From positions 1 to 6,778 of the forward strand of contig CAIQJD010000874.1 of assembly GCA_903872005.1 (NCBI GenBank): a stretch of DNA of 6,778 nt, written 5' to 3'. This DNA is from an uncultured bacterium (GTDB lineage Bacteria; Chloroflexota; Anaerolineae; JACIWP01). Position 1 is the first letter of the stretch; each line of letters opens with the position of its first letter. The notes under the pieces were generated by a model, which made no database searches, was not told the DNA's origin, and saw only the letters and a program-made list of their open reading frames with translations. This document shows, one piece after another, positions 1 through 6,778 of the stretch. Position numbers and translations under genes: made by a program.

Positions 1-798
1 ATCCATCGTCGCCATCGCCAGGCCGGCGCCATTGACCAGACAGCCCACCGCGCCATCCAGCTTCACGTAGCTCAAGTCATGCTTGCGCGCCTCGCGCTCG
101 GCCGGCGACTCGTCCTCTACGTCGCGCCCCCGCTCCAGATCCGCGTGGCGAAAAAGGGCATTATCATCCACCACCATCTTGGCGTCGGCCGCCAGCAACG
201 TCCCGGCCCTGGTCAAGATGAGCGGGTTGATTTCCGCCAGCAGGGCATCGGAGTGGATCAGCGACCGATACAGCCCGTCGCAGACGGTCATGAAAGCGCC
301 CAAGAGATTCCGTCCCACCTCGATCCCGCAGGCCACCTCACGCGCCTGGAAGGGTTGCAGGCCGATGAGGGGGTTGCTGACCACGGAGACGATCTTGTGC
401 GGCGCGCGCGCCGCCACCTCTTCAATATCCACGCCGCCTTCCGCGCAGCCCATGAGCACCAGCCGCCGGCGCGTGCGATCCAGCGCCAGCGCGAGGTACA
501 GTTCTTGCGCCTTATCGGCGGCCCGCTCGACCAACACGCGCCGCACCCGCAAGCCACGGATCGTCATGCCCAGGATGGCGGCCGCGGCCTCGCCGGCTTC
601 GGCCGGCGTTTGGGCCAGGCGAATGCCGCCCGCCTTGCCGCGCCCGCCGGTCAAGACCTGCGCCTTGACTGCCACCGCCCCGCCGATTTGTTCGGCGATG
701 CGCGCGGCATCAGCCGGCGTGGTCGTCACGTCCCCTTGCGGCGTCGGGATGCCGTAGTGGGCAAAGATGCGTTTGCTCTGGTATTCGTGTAGATTCAT
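1..798 (-). CDS. sucC: Succinate-CoA ligase (ADP-forming) subunit beta, C-terminus cut by window edge
   Basis: SucC pairs with SucD (alpha subunit) in the cytoplasm to interconvert succinyl-CoA and succinate with nucleotide phosphorylation, a TCA-cycle step. Translation of positions 798 to 1 gives 266 residues without a stop; the family is usually near 390, so about the last third lies beyond the left edge. The start MNLHEYQSKRIF matches the family N-terminus exactly in position. The ATP-grasp part shows GGRGKAGG at 51-58, EGGVDIE at 120-126, EINPL at 189-193 and DDNALFR at 211-217. N191 and D205 have the same 14-residue spacing as the Mg-binding Asn/Asp pair of E. coli SucC. GCLVNGAGLAM at 252-262 opens the C-terminal ligase domain. 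Pro20 matches the E. coli enzyme, hinting at ADP/ATP use, but that is inference. GGAAGG lies 8 bases before the ATG. The related malate-CoA ligase beta subunit is a less likely alternative. The gene lies 35 bases after the NHL-containing glycosyltransferase; sucD is expected just outside the window. Confidence 0.96.
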   Translation of the reverse strand, partial: MNLHEYQSKRIFAHYGIPTPQGDVTTTPADAARIAEQIGGAVAVKAQVLTGGRGKAGGIRLAQTPAEAGEAAAAILGMTIRGLRVRRVLVERAADKAQELYLALALDRTRRRLVLMGCAEGGVDIEEVAARAPHKIVSVVSNPLIGLQPFQAREVACGIEVGRNLLGAFMTVCDGLYRSLIHSDALLAEINPLILTRAGTLLAADAKMVVDDNALFRHADLERGRDVEDESPAEREARKHDLSYVKLDGAVGCLVNGAGLAMATMD

Positions 799-806
799 CT
801 CCCATG

Positions 807-812
807 CCTTCC
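807..812 (-). promoter_or_regulatory. Shine-Dalgarno of sucC
   Basis: On the minus strand GGAAGG is followed by an 8-base spacer (CATGGGAG) and the ATG at 798. The spacer contains another ATG 7 bases upstream, but it is out of frame and would not give a SucC product, so this site together with the conserved MNLHEY N-terminus fixes the start. Confidence 0.7.
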
Positions 813-833
813 AGACTGTGAGTCACGCTCTCT

Positions 834-3800
834 CTATTCCGCGAGGTCCTTCTTGCTGAAAACGAGAATCTGCTGCCGGCCGCTGTCCACCACATAGAGG
901 CGGCCGGCGGCGCTGTCCACGGTCACGCTCACCGGACGGAATTGGCCGACGATGCCCAACTGCTCGCCATTCCACTTGTCTATGGGCGAGCCGTCCGGCG
1001 CATACTGCAGCAACCAACTGCGATTGACATCCGTCAGGTAAAAGGTGTCGTCGGCCGCGTCGTAGGCAATGCCGGGCGCTCCGCTGTTGGGCGCCCATTC
1101 CAATAACCATTCGCCGAACCATTCGCCCTGCGCGTCGAGCTGCTGCACACGCTTGTTCGTCATCGTGTCCAACACATAGACGTTGCCGGCCCCATCCAAC
1201 ACCACATCCACCGGCTGCTGGAACTGGCCGGGGCCATTGCCCGGCGCCCCGATACGCTTCGCCGGCGCGCCGCCCGCCGGCGCGATGAGCAGTTGGTTCG
1301 AGCCGGTCGCAGCCACATAGAGCGTCCCATCCCTGCCCACAGCGAGGCCACGCGGCGCGTACATGCTCCAATCTTTGCCCATCGAGCGCAAATGTTTGCC
1401 GGCGGCATCGAACACCTCTACCGTGCCGCGGCCGGAATCCAGGACATAGACCTCTCCCGATGCGGCGACTTCGATGTCGGTCGGCTCCACCAGATCCGGC
1501 TCCCCCCAACTCGCCACGCCACGCCCCTGCGCATCGAATATAGCGATGCGCCGATTGCCCCGGTCGGCAACCGCCAGCCGGCCATCGGGCAGCAGGGCCG
1601 TCTTGAGCGGGCTGCTCAACTGTCCCAGCCCGTTGCCCGGCTCGCCCCAGGCGCCGATGAACTGCAACGGGGCAGTTTCCGACGCGCTGCCGACCCCAGT
1701 CCCCAGCCCTTGCGCCAACATCGCTTCTGTCGCTGGTTCGGGCTGCGCCGGCGTGAGCCAATCGGCCGGCAGAACCTGGCGTTCTCCGCCCGGCGGCGTC
1801 ATGTAGATATCCAGGCTGCGCCACCCGCCGGCGTAGGTGTAGCGTATACGCAGCGCGTGCTCGCCGGCCGTCAGGGCGACGCTTTGAGAGACGGGCTTGT
1901 CGGCGTTGCCGCTGGTATTCTCCAGGACCAACTGCTCATCTATCCAGATCTGCGACACATTCTGGGCGCGCGTCGCGAACTCATAGCTGCCGGCCGCGTC
2001 AATCCGCAGGCTGCCGCGCCACTCCACGCTGAACGGCCGGCGCAACAGGTCGGTCGTCGGCGTGAACAAGAAGCTCATCAGCGAGTCCATCTGATACAAC
2101 GCCGGCGAGCCGCTCCACTCTGTGTTCCCATAGTACGCGCCCAGCAGTCCCGGCGCGGCGGGCCAGACGCCGAGCGCCTCGGCCGGGACAGGCGTCATCT
2201 TCAGCCGGGACTGCCCCCAGAGCAAAGTCAGGGGTGCGCCGCCGGCCGGAAAAGCCGCCCGCACCCGCACGGTATGCAGCCCGTAGGGCAGGTTGACCAG
2301 CGCCGGCTCGCCGGGCTTTGCGCCGGACAGCTTTTCCCCGTCCACCCATAACTCAGCCGGCGACTCCGTCGAAAGCCCCACCAAGCGCGCGCCGCCCGTC
2401 CCCATCAGGACGCCCTGCCACTCGGCCGAGAAAGGCCCCGGCGCCGGCGCATCTTGCGGCCATTTGAAGTCCAGCCGGCGATCTGTGCGCGTCAGCAGCG
2501 GCTCCCCTTGCCATTCCGGGCCGGCATAATAGCGCCCCGTCACCCCCTGATGAGCCGCCAGCTCCGACGCTTCCACCTGGTAAAGCCAATACATGACGCG
2601 TCCCCAGGGGTCTTTCAGGGAAGTCAGTCGCCCGTCAGGATAGGTCCTCTGAGCCAATTGTACCAGAGCTTCCTGATTGGCCTGAATCACGTAGACCAGC
2701 CCTTTGTCGGCCGGCTTGAACGCCGGGAGCACCAGGGCCGGCGCAGAGAAATCCTCGCCATCGAATTTGCCGGCCACAAAGCGCAAGATACTGGTGCCTT
2801 GATTGAGGCTTTCCGTCGCCTGAAAATAGTAGCGGTAGCCATCGGCGTGGTCGCGGATGTAGCGGCTCAGGATCGTCACGTCGCTGGCGCGACTGCCCCA
2901 GGTTTCCCGACTGGGCATCTGCCGGCCAAAGAACAACTCGATATTGCTATACGCCGTCGCTGCCAGCCACACGCCAGCCACACAGACCAGCGCCGGCCGC
3001 CACCAACGCCGCCGGCCTGCCGAAAGGGCCGTCCAGGCGCGCGCGCCGGCCAGGGCAGCCAGTATCGCTAACACCGGCGTGACGCCCACGGTGCGCTGCG
3101 ATTCGGGCGCGCCCACGGTCAGCACGCTGCCAAAGACCATCGTCAAGATCAACGCAGACGCCAGCAGGAAGTAGCGCCGATCGCGCCAACGCCATACACA
3201 GTATGCGACCCCCAGCACGAACAGCATGCCGGTCAGCGGATCCAGCATGGGCTTCCTGATCCAGTTGAAGACATTATTGGCATCGCCGACATAGTTGAAC
3301 ATCAGGGCCGTCGCCACTCCCTGCACCTTGAGCATGTTCCACTTAGTCGGCTCGATATCAGGATTCCCCGACTGGAAATGCCGGGCATTGTTGAAGATCA
3401 GCACGAAGTTCGGCCGGCCGATGAAGTCCTGCGGGTCGCCGGCGTAGTGCGCGGCCAGCGGCCCAAAGGTCAGCAGCAGGCCGAGCAGAGCGCCGGCGCA
3501 GCCCAGCCAGTTTTGGCGCAAGAACGCGGCCGGCCGCTTCATGAACTCGACTGCCAACACGACGACGACGATGATTGGCACGATACGCAGGCCGATATAG
3601 AAGTTGAGCGCCAGCCCCGTCGCCACGCCGCACAGGACGAAATCCAGCAGCCGGCGCGTACGTAAGGCGCGCAGCAGAAACAGGAAGGCCAATATCTCGA
3701 ATGGCAACCCCTGCACTTTCAGGCTATCGAAGCGGGAGCGGCTCAGGTGCCAGCGCGAAACGGTGAGCAGGAAAGCCGCAACCAATCCCAGACGCGCACC

Positions 3801-4532
3801 GCCAATCTCACGCGCCAACAGGTACGTAGCGAAGATGGAGACGACGCCGGCTGCCGCAGCCACCAGCCGCAGCGCAAACGTGTTCGGCCCAAAGACCAGG
3901 AAGAAGAGGGCCGTGACCCACTGGCGCAGCACGCCATTCGTGCCGCCCCAATCCAGCACGAAGGGCGATGGTATCTTCCCATCCAGGACCGCCAGCGTCT
4001 CCATGCCATCGTTCCCCTCGTCGCCCCAAAGGCCCACGGGGACATTCTCCAGGTTGTAGACGCGCAGGACGCCGGCCAGGATCAGAATGACCAGCAGGAT
4101 GAGCAGCTCGTAGCGCTGCCGGCGCAACGAAGCGCCCAGCTCGGCCCAGCGCACAGCGTAGATGCCGAGTCCGATGGCGCATAGCCCCCAGCAAACGAAG
4201 TACCCGATCCAGGTCTGGCGCGACCCCAGGATTCCCGAAATCTGCAAGGCCATGAGGGCCAATTGCGTCGCCAGAGCTACGATGCAGAGGATCAGGCCGG
4301 CGCGCCGCCAGCCGGTCTGCGCCGGCAGAACGACCCTCTGGGACTGCGGCGGCAGCTTGTCGCCCCCCAACATCCCATACAGCGCCAGGGGCAGGCTGCA
4401 CGCGTAGAGGAGCAGCCCCGCCGTAAGATTGCGCTGGCCCAGGCAATATTGGCCCTCCATGGCCACGAACAGCCCCAGCAAGAGGATCAGCGGCTTCGCC
4501 TTCTTCAACTGGTCTCCCATAGCAGCCGTCAA
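834..4532 (-). CDS. GT-C (PMT/GT39-like) membrane glycosyltransferase with two PA14-like domains and a C-terminal NHL beta-propeller
   Basis: Predicted to move a sugar from a lipid carrier to an acceptor outside the cytoplasm; donor and acceptor are unknown. Of 1232 residues, 14-530 hold about 15 hydrophobic segments. Segments at 14-29, 36-55, 78-102 and 107-126 precede the helix (141-161) that leads into the PMT-type acidic motif GDEG at 170-173. Then follow a PMT_2-like region (RSRFDS 265-270), an outside loop at 363-429, and a last helix near 513-529. An extracytoplasmic linker domain (534-663) has MPSR at 539-542. PA14-like domains span 664-787 (GRYYAG...EWQG...LWVDGE) and 795-927 (GAYYGN...EWRG...IWIDEQ). 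A low-complexity linker leads to six NHL repeats at about 956-1232. Basic residues flank the predicted cytoplasmic sides. The TTG at 4532 is preferred because AGGGG lies 7 bases before it; ATG at 4520 has no close ribosome site. The upstream neighbour is a paralogue lacking the propeller. The family call is firm; the substrate is unknown. Confidence 0.9.
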   Translation of the reverse strand: MTAAMGDQLKKAKPLILLLGLFVAMEGQYCLGQRNLTAGLLLYACSLPLALYGMLGGDKLPPQSQRVVLPAQTGWRRAGLILCIVALATQLALMALQISGILGSRQTWIGYFVCWGLCAIGLGIYAVRWAELGASLRRQRYELLILLVILILAGVLRVYNLENVPVGLWGDEGNDGMETLAVLDGKIPSPFVLDWGGTNGVLRQWVTALFFLVFGPNTFALRLVAAAAGVVSIFATYLLAREIGGARLGLVAAFLLTVSRWHLSRSRFDSLKVQGLPFEILAFLFLLRALRTRRLLDFVLCGVATGLALNFYIGLRIVPIIVVVVLAVEFMKRPAAFLRQNWLGCAGALLGLLLTFGPLAAHYAGDPQDFIGRPNFVLIFNNARHFQSGNPDIEPTKWNMLKVQGVATALMFNYVGDANNVFNWIRKPMLDPLTGMLFVLGVAYCVWRWRDRRYFLLASALILTMVFGSVLTVGAPESQRTVGVTPVLAILAALAGARAWTALSAGRRRWWRPALVCVAGVWLAATAYSNIELFFGRQMPSRETWGSRASDVTILSRYIRDHADGYRYYFQATESLNQGTSILRFVAGKFDGEDFSAPALVLPAFKPADKGLVYVIQANQEALVQLAQRTYPDGRLTSLKDPWGRVMYWLYQVEASELAAHQGVTGRYYAGPEWQGEPLLTRTDRRLDFKWPQDAPAPGPFSAEWQGVLMGTGGARLVGLSTESPAELWVDGEKLSGAKPGEPALVNLPYGLHTVRVRAAFPAGGAPLTLLWGQSRLKMTPVPAEALGVWPAAPGLLGAYYGNTEWSGSPALYQMDSLMSFLFTPTTDLLRRPFSVEWRGSLRIDAAGSYEFATRAQNVSQIWIDEQLVLENTSGNADKPVSQSVALTAGEHALRIRYTYAGGWRSLDIYMTPPGGERQVLPADWLTPAQPEPATEAMLAQGLGTGVGSASETAPLQFIGAWGEPGNGLGQLSSPLKTALLPDGRLAVADRGNRRIAIFDAQGRGVASWGEPDLVEPTDIEVAASGEVYVLDSGRGTVEVFDAAGKHLRSMGKDWSMYAPRGLAVGRDGTLYVAATGSNQLLIAPAGGAPAKRIGAPGNGPGQFQQPVDVVLDGAGNVYVLDTMTNKRVQQLDAQGEWFGEWLLEWAPNSGAPGIAYDAADDTFYLTDVNRSWLLQYAPDGSPIDKWNGEQLGIVGQFRPVSVTVDSAAGRLYVVDSGRQQILVFSKKDLAE
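837..1667 (-). other. NHL beta-propeller domain (six repeats), encoded inside the glycosyltransferase gene
   Basis: Six repeats of about 40-48 residues are visible. Cores read GRLAVADRGNRRIAIFD, GEVYVLDSGRGTVEVFD, GTLYVAATGSNQLLIA, GNVYVLDTMTNKRVQQLD, DTFYLTDVNRSWLLQYA and GRLYVVDSGRQQILVF. The last repeat ends at the C-terminus without its outer strand, while the domain begins with a spare strand (LQFIGAWGEPGNGLGQ), the pattern expected when N- and C-terminal pieces complete one blade. NHL propellers are usually binding platforms; the ligand here is unknown. Confidence 0.82.
1752..3863 (-). repeat. Paralogous tract, downstream copy
   Basis: This stretch encodes the membrane core, linker and two PA14-like domains homologous to the copy at 4645-6777. 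The protein alignment has no net gap from the membrane core to the start of the first PA14 domain; the downstream copy is then 7 residues shorter. Similarity is clear in protein but patchy in DNA, so the duplication is old. Confidence 0.85.
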
Positions 4533-4536
4533 GAGT

Positions 4537-4546
4537 CCACCCCTTT
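4537..4546 (-). promoter_or_regulatory. Shine-Dalgarno deciding a TTG start
   Basis: The minus strand reads AAAGGGGTGG, then ACTC, then TTG (4532). Counted from AGGGG the spacer is 7 bases, which is ideal; to the in-frame ATG at 4520 it would be 19, too far. The site sits in the 19-base gap after the TAG of the upstream glycosyltransferase, so the two genes are probably translated from one message. Confidence 0.6.
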
Positions 4547-4551
4547 GTATG

Positions 4552-6778
4552 CTACGTATCACTGCGCCCCGGCACAGCGCCAACCGGCTCGTTCTCGCTG
4601 CCGATGGGCATGGCCGGCATATCGGCCGTCTTGAGGATCGCCGGCGTCAGGCGCTCGGCCGGCAAGATTTCGCGCTGCCCGCCTGGCGGCGTCCAATAGA
4701 TACGCAAGATGCGCTCCCCGCCGTCACACACGAACTGTGCACGGATGGGGTGGCGACCGGCGTCCAGCGTCACGACAGCGGCCTCGAATCCATTGGCCTC
4801 GCTGGCCGTGTTGTCAATGACCAACCGGTTATCAATGTAGAGGTAGCTGCGGCTGTAGCTCTGCATGTTGAAAGCATAATCCCCGTCCACGTCCACCAGC
4901 AGATCGCCGCGCCACTCGGCGCTGAACGGCGCGCCCAGCGGGTCAATGTCACGCGGCCAGCGGAAGTTCATCACCGGGTCCACTTGATAGTAGGCCGGCG
5001 GGCCGCTCAACAGCAGATTGGGATAATACGCGCCCAGCAAGCCATACACGGCCGGCCAGGTACCCAGGGCGTCGGCATCCACCGGCGTCAACCGTTGCGG
5101 CATAAAACCCCACACCAGGCGCACTGTCGCCGGCCCAGCGGGGAAGGCGACGCGCAGCTTGATGCTGTGCAGGCCACGCGCCAGCGTGACCGGCATCGCG
5201 CCGCCATGCTCGCCGGCCACGATCTCCTGGCCGTCCAGTTCTAGAGCTGCATAGCCATCGGCCATCACGCCCAGATAGCGCTGATCGCCGATCCCCCACA
5301 GCGTACCCTGCCATTCAACGGAAAACGGTCCGTCCATCGGCGCGAGATTCACGCCATCCCCTTCTGTCCAGGAACGCGCGAAATCTATGACCTTGTCCGT
5401 GCGCTCCAAGATTGGATCGCCGGCCCATTCGACGCCGGCGTAGTAACGCCCGACCAGCCCCCGATGCGCGGCGATCTCCGCGGCGTCGACGCGATAGGAT
5501 GCCGCCACCGCGTCGCCCCAGGGGTCGCGATAGGTCGTCAGGATGCCATTGGGATACCAGCGCGCCAATTCCGAGGCCAGGGCGCGGTCTTCTTCGATGA
5601 ACTGATAGATGACGCCCTTATCCGCGCCGTCGCGGACGGGAACCGCTTCGGCCAGCGAGCCGAAGTCCCTGGCGTCCAGCTTCCCGGCCACGAAATTCAC
5701 GACATTGTGATAGCGATGCGCCAAATGATACCAGTAGAAGTAGACGCGGTAATCCCGCGCATAAGCACGCAGGTCACGCGAGACGATGGTGGTGATGCCG
5801 CCGCGCATGTACCAGACGCTCCGGCTCGGCATGAACTGGTTGAAGTAGATGTCCAGGTTTTGGTAGACCATCAAGCCCAACCAGATCGCCGCGCCGGCCA
5901 AAACGAGGACGCGGCCGGCGCGCCGCAGCGCCGGCCAGAGGGTCGTCGTGATGCGCTCCGCGCCGATGCCGGCCAACAACATCGCCGCCGGGATAGCGCC
6001 GGCAGTACGCACCGAATGGGGCGCGCCCACGGTGAGGACGCTCCCCAGGATCATCGTCACGAAGAACCAGATCAACACGAAGGCGTTGCGCCGGTCGCGC
6101 CAGCGCCAAACGGCAGAGGCCATTCCCAGCACGAAGAGGACGCCCATGAGCGCATCGAGCATCGGCAGTTGACGCCAGTTGAACACATCATTCGGGTCGC
6201 CCCGATAGTTGAACATCAGCGCCGTATCAATCCCCTGCTCGCGCACCATATTCAGGGGCGTGGGAGCCACATCGGGATACTGCGAGTGAAAGTGCCCCGC
6301 TTGATTGAAGATGAGCACCGCTTCGGCACGGCCGGTGAACGAATCCATATCGTGCAGGTAGTATTGCCCCAACGGGGCGAAGGCGAAGAGCGCCGCCACG
6401 ACTGCCGCCACGCAGCCCGCCGCGTAGCGTTTCACGAACTGCCAGGGATTGGGCAGCGCCAGGTAAGCGAGGAAGAGAACGATGATGATCGGGACGACGC
6501 GCAGGCCGTGATAGAAGTTCAGCCCCAGGCCGCCAAACAGCCCACACCAGGCGAAATCGGTCAGCCGGCGCGTGTGCAGGGCGCGAAACAGGAACAGGAA
6601 GGCCAGCAACTGGAACGGCATGCCCTGCACGACCACGCTATCAAAGCGGCTGCGATGGATATGCCAGCGCGAAATAGCCATGAAGGACGCGGCCAGCAAG
6701 GCGACGCGCGGCCCCCAAAGCTGCCGGCCGAGCAGATAGGTCAGCAGGATCATCAACACACCGGCGACCGCGGCCACC
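4552..6778 (-). CDS. GT-C (PMT/GT39-like) membrane glycosyltransferase with two PA14-like domains, N-terminus cut by window edge
   Basis: Paralogue of the downstream propeller-bearing gene and probably the same kind of extracytoplasmic sugar transferase. The 741 visible residues begin inside the membrane core; by alignment about 220 N-terminal residues, including the acidic catalytic motif, lie beyond the right edge. The first visible codon is GTG and is not a real start. Visible residues 1-305 hold about ten hydrophobic segments, with RSRFDS at 42-47, a conserved outside loop near 140-206 and the basic cytoplasmic stretch RWRDRR at 225-230. MPSR is at 316-319 in the linker domain (about 306-440). 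PA14-like domains follow at 441-565 (GRYYAG...SVEWQG...LELDGQ) and 579-711 (GAYYPN...SAEWRG...LYIDNR...WTPPGG). The protein ends 30 residues later with a polar tail and no NHL repeats. The reading frame is intact and the key motifs match its sister, so it does not look like a decayed copy. Substrate is unknown. Confidence 0.88.
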   Translation of the reverse strand, partial: VAAVAGVLMILLTYLLGRQLWGPRVALLAASFMAISRWHIHRSRFDSVVVQGMPFQLLAFLFLFRALHTRRLTDFAWCGLFGGLGLNFYHGLRVVPIIIVLFLAYLALPNPWQFVKRYAAGCVAAVVAALFAFAPLGQYYLHDMDSFTGRAEAVLIFNQAGHFHSQYPDVAPTPLNMVREQGIDTALMFNYRGDPNDVFNWRQLPMLDALMGVLFVLGMASAVWRWRDRRNAFVLIWFFVTMILGSVLTVGAPHSVRTAGAIPAAMLLAGIGAERITTTLWPALRRAGRVLVLAGAAIWLGLMVYQNLDIYFNQFMPSRSVWYMRGGITTIVSRDLRAYARDYRVYFYWYHLAHRYHNVVNFVAGKLDARDFGSLAEAVPVRDGADKGVIYQFIEEDRALASELARWYPNGILTTYRDPWGDAVAASYRVDAAEIAAHRGLVGRYYAGVEWAGDPILERTDKVIDFARSWTEGDGVNLAPMDGPFSVEWQGTLWGIGDQRYLGVMADGYAALELDGQEIVAGEHGGAMPVTLARGLHSIKLRVAFPAGPATVRLVWGFMPQRLTPVDADALGTWPAVYGLLGAYYPNLLLSGPPAYYQVDPVMNFRWPRDIDPLGAPFSAEWRGDLLVDVDGDYAFNMQSYSRSYLYIDNRLVIDNTASEANGFEAAVVTLDAGRHPIRAQFVCDGGERILRIYWTPPGGQREILPAERLTPAILKTADMPAMPIGSENEPVGAVPGRSDT
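4645..6777 (-). repeat. Paralogous tract, upstream copy
   Basis: Direct-orientation partner of 1752-3863. It probably continues past the right edge, because the downstream copy has a further 223 residues of N-terminal sequence before the aligned part. The extra 7 residues lie in the first PA14-like domain, between DFARSW and GPFSVEW. Confidence 0.85.

Noticed and set aside
1..798. Malate-CoA ligase beta subunit (MtkA) instead of SucC
   Set aside because: The two families are close, but the N-terminus and motifs follow SucC position by position and no serine-cycle gene is nearby. The missing C-terminus prevents complete exclusion.
814..826. Overlapping short dyads GACT-GTG-AGTC and GTGA-G-TCAC in the gap before sucC
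   Set aside because: Arms are only 4 bases and there is no T-run, so it is neither a credible terminator nor a convincing operator; it could be chance.
79..3071. Long open frames on the plus strand, for example at 79-792, 1293-2351 and 2454-3071
   Set aside because: They run opposite convincing genes, are rich in Arg/Pro/Ala/His without recognisable domains, and are expected by chance in high-GC DNA.
4533..4583. Upstream extension of the complete glycosyltransferase to a TTG at 4583
   Set aside because: It would overlap the end of the upstream gene, places the ribosome site inside the coding region, and adds a polar segment with no counterpart.
4429..5244. Plus-strand open frame of 271 residues spanning the junction of the two glycosyltransferase genes
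   Set aside because: It is antisense to coding sequence and the functional ribosome site on the minus strand; the product has no recognisable motif.
1752..6777. Recent gene conversion between the two paralogous tracts
   Set aside because: Matching DNA stretches are short and interrupted by differences even in the most conserved loop, which fits old divergence under protein constraint.
4552..6778. The upstream glycosyltransferase as a truncated pseudogene of the propeller-bearing form
   Set aside because: The frame is intact, the shared motifs are preserved, and the polar C-terminal tail does not resemble a broken NHL repeat.

Overview
The window is high-GC (about 60-65% by eye) and almost entirely coding. 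All three genes lie on the minus strand and read right to left. There are no gaps above 35 bases and no RNA genes, mobile elements or CRISPR. Gene content (large PMT-type membrane glycosyltransferases with PA14 and NHL modules, plus succinyl-CoA synthetase) and base composition suggest a free-living bacterium, possibly of the Chloroflexota (Anaerolineae/Caldilineae type). That placement is inference from gene style, not from a marker gene.

Layout in transcription order. (1) Positions 6778-4552 hold the C-terminal 741 residues of a GT-C membrane glycosyltransferase, with its start beyond the right edge: membrane core, extracytoplasmic linker domain, two PA14-like domains. (2) After 19 bases carrying a Shine-Dalgarno, positions 4532-834 hold a complete paralogue of 1232 residues with the same core and two PA14-like domains, plus a six-repeat NHL beta-propeller at its C-terminus. 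(3) After another 35 bases, positions 798-1 hold the first 266 residues of SucC, the beta subunit of ADP-forming succinate-CoA ligase, cut by the left edge.

The two glycosyltransferases align essentially without gaps over the membrane region and differ by only about 7 residues in net length through the PA14 domains, so they are a tandem duplication that diverged; one copy has the propeller and the other does not. Both have a topology that puts the PMT-type acidic motif (visible only in the complete copy), a strongly conserved loop and the whole C-terminal half outside the cytoplasm. The likely role is transfer of a lipid-linked sugar to a surface protein or polymer, with the PA14/NHL modules recognising glycan or protein; this is inference. 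The tight, same-strand spacing suggests co-transcription with sucC, although no metabolic link is obvious.

The points most worth following up are the GT-C/PA14/PA14/NHL fusion and its tandem sister, an unusually conserved extracytoplasmic loop shared by the two, and a roughly ten-fold excess of the palindrome GCCGGC throughout the window.
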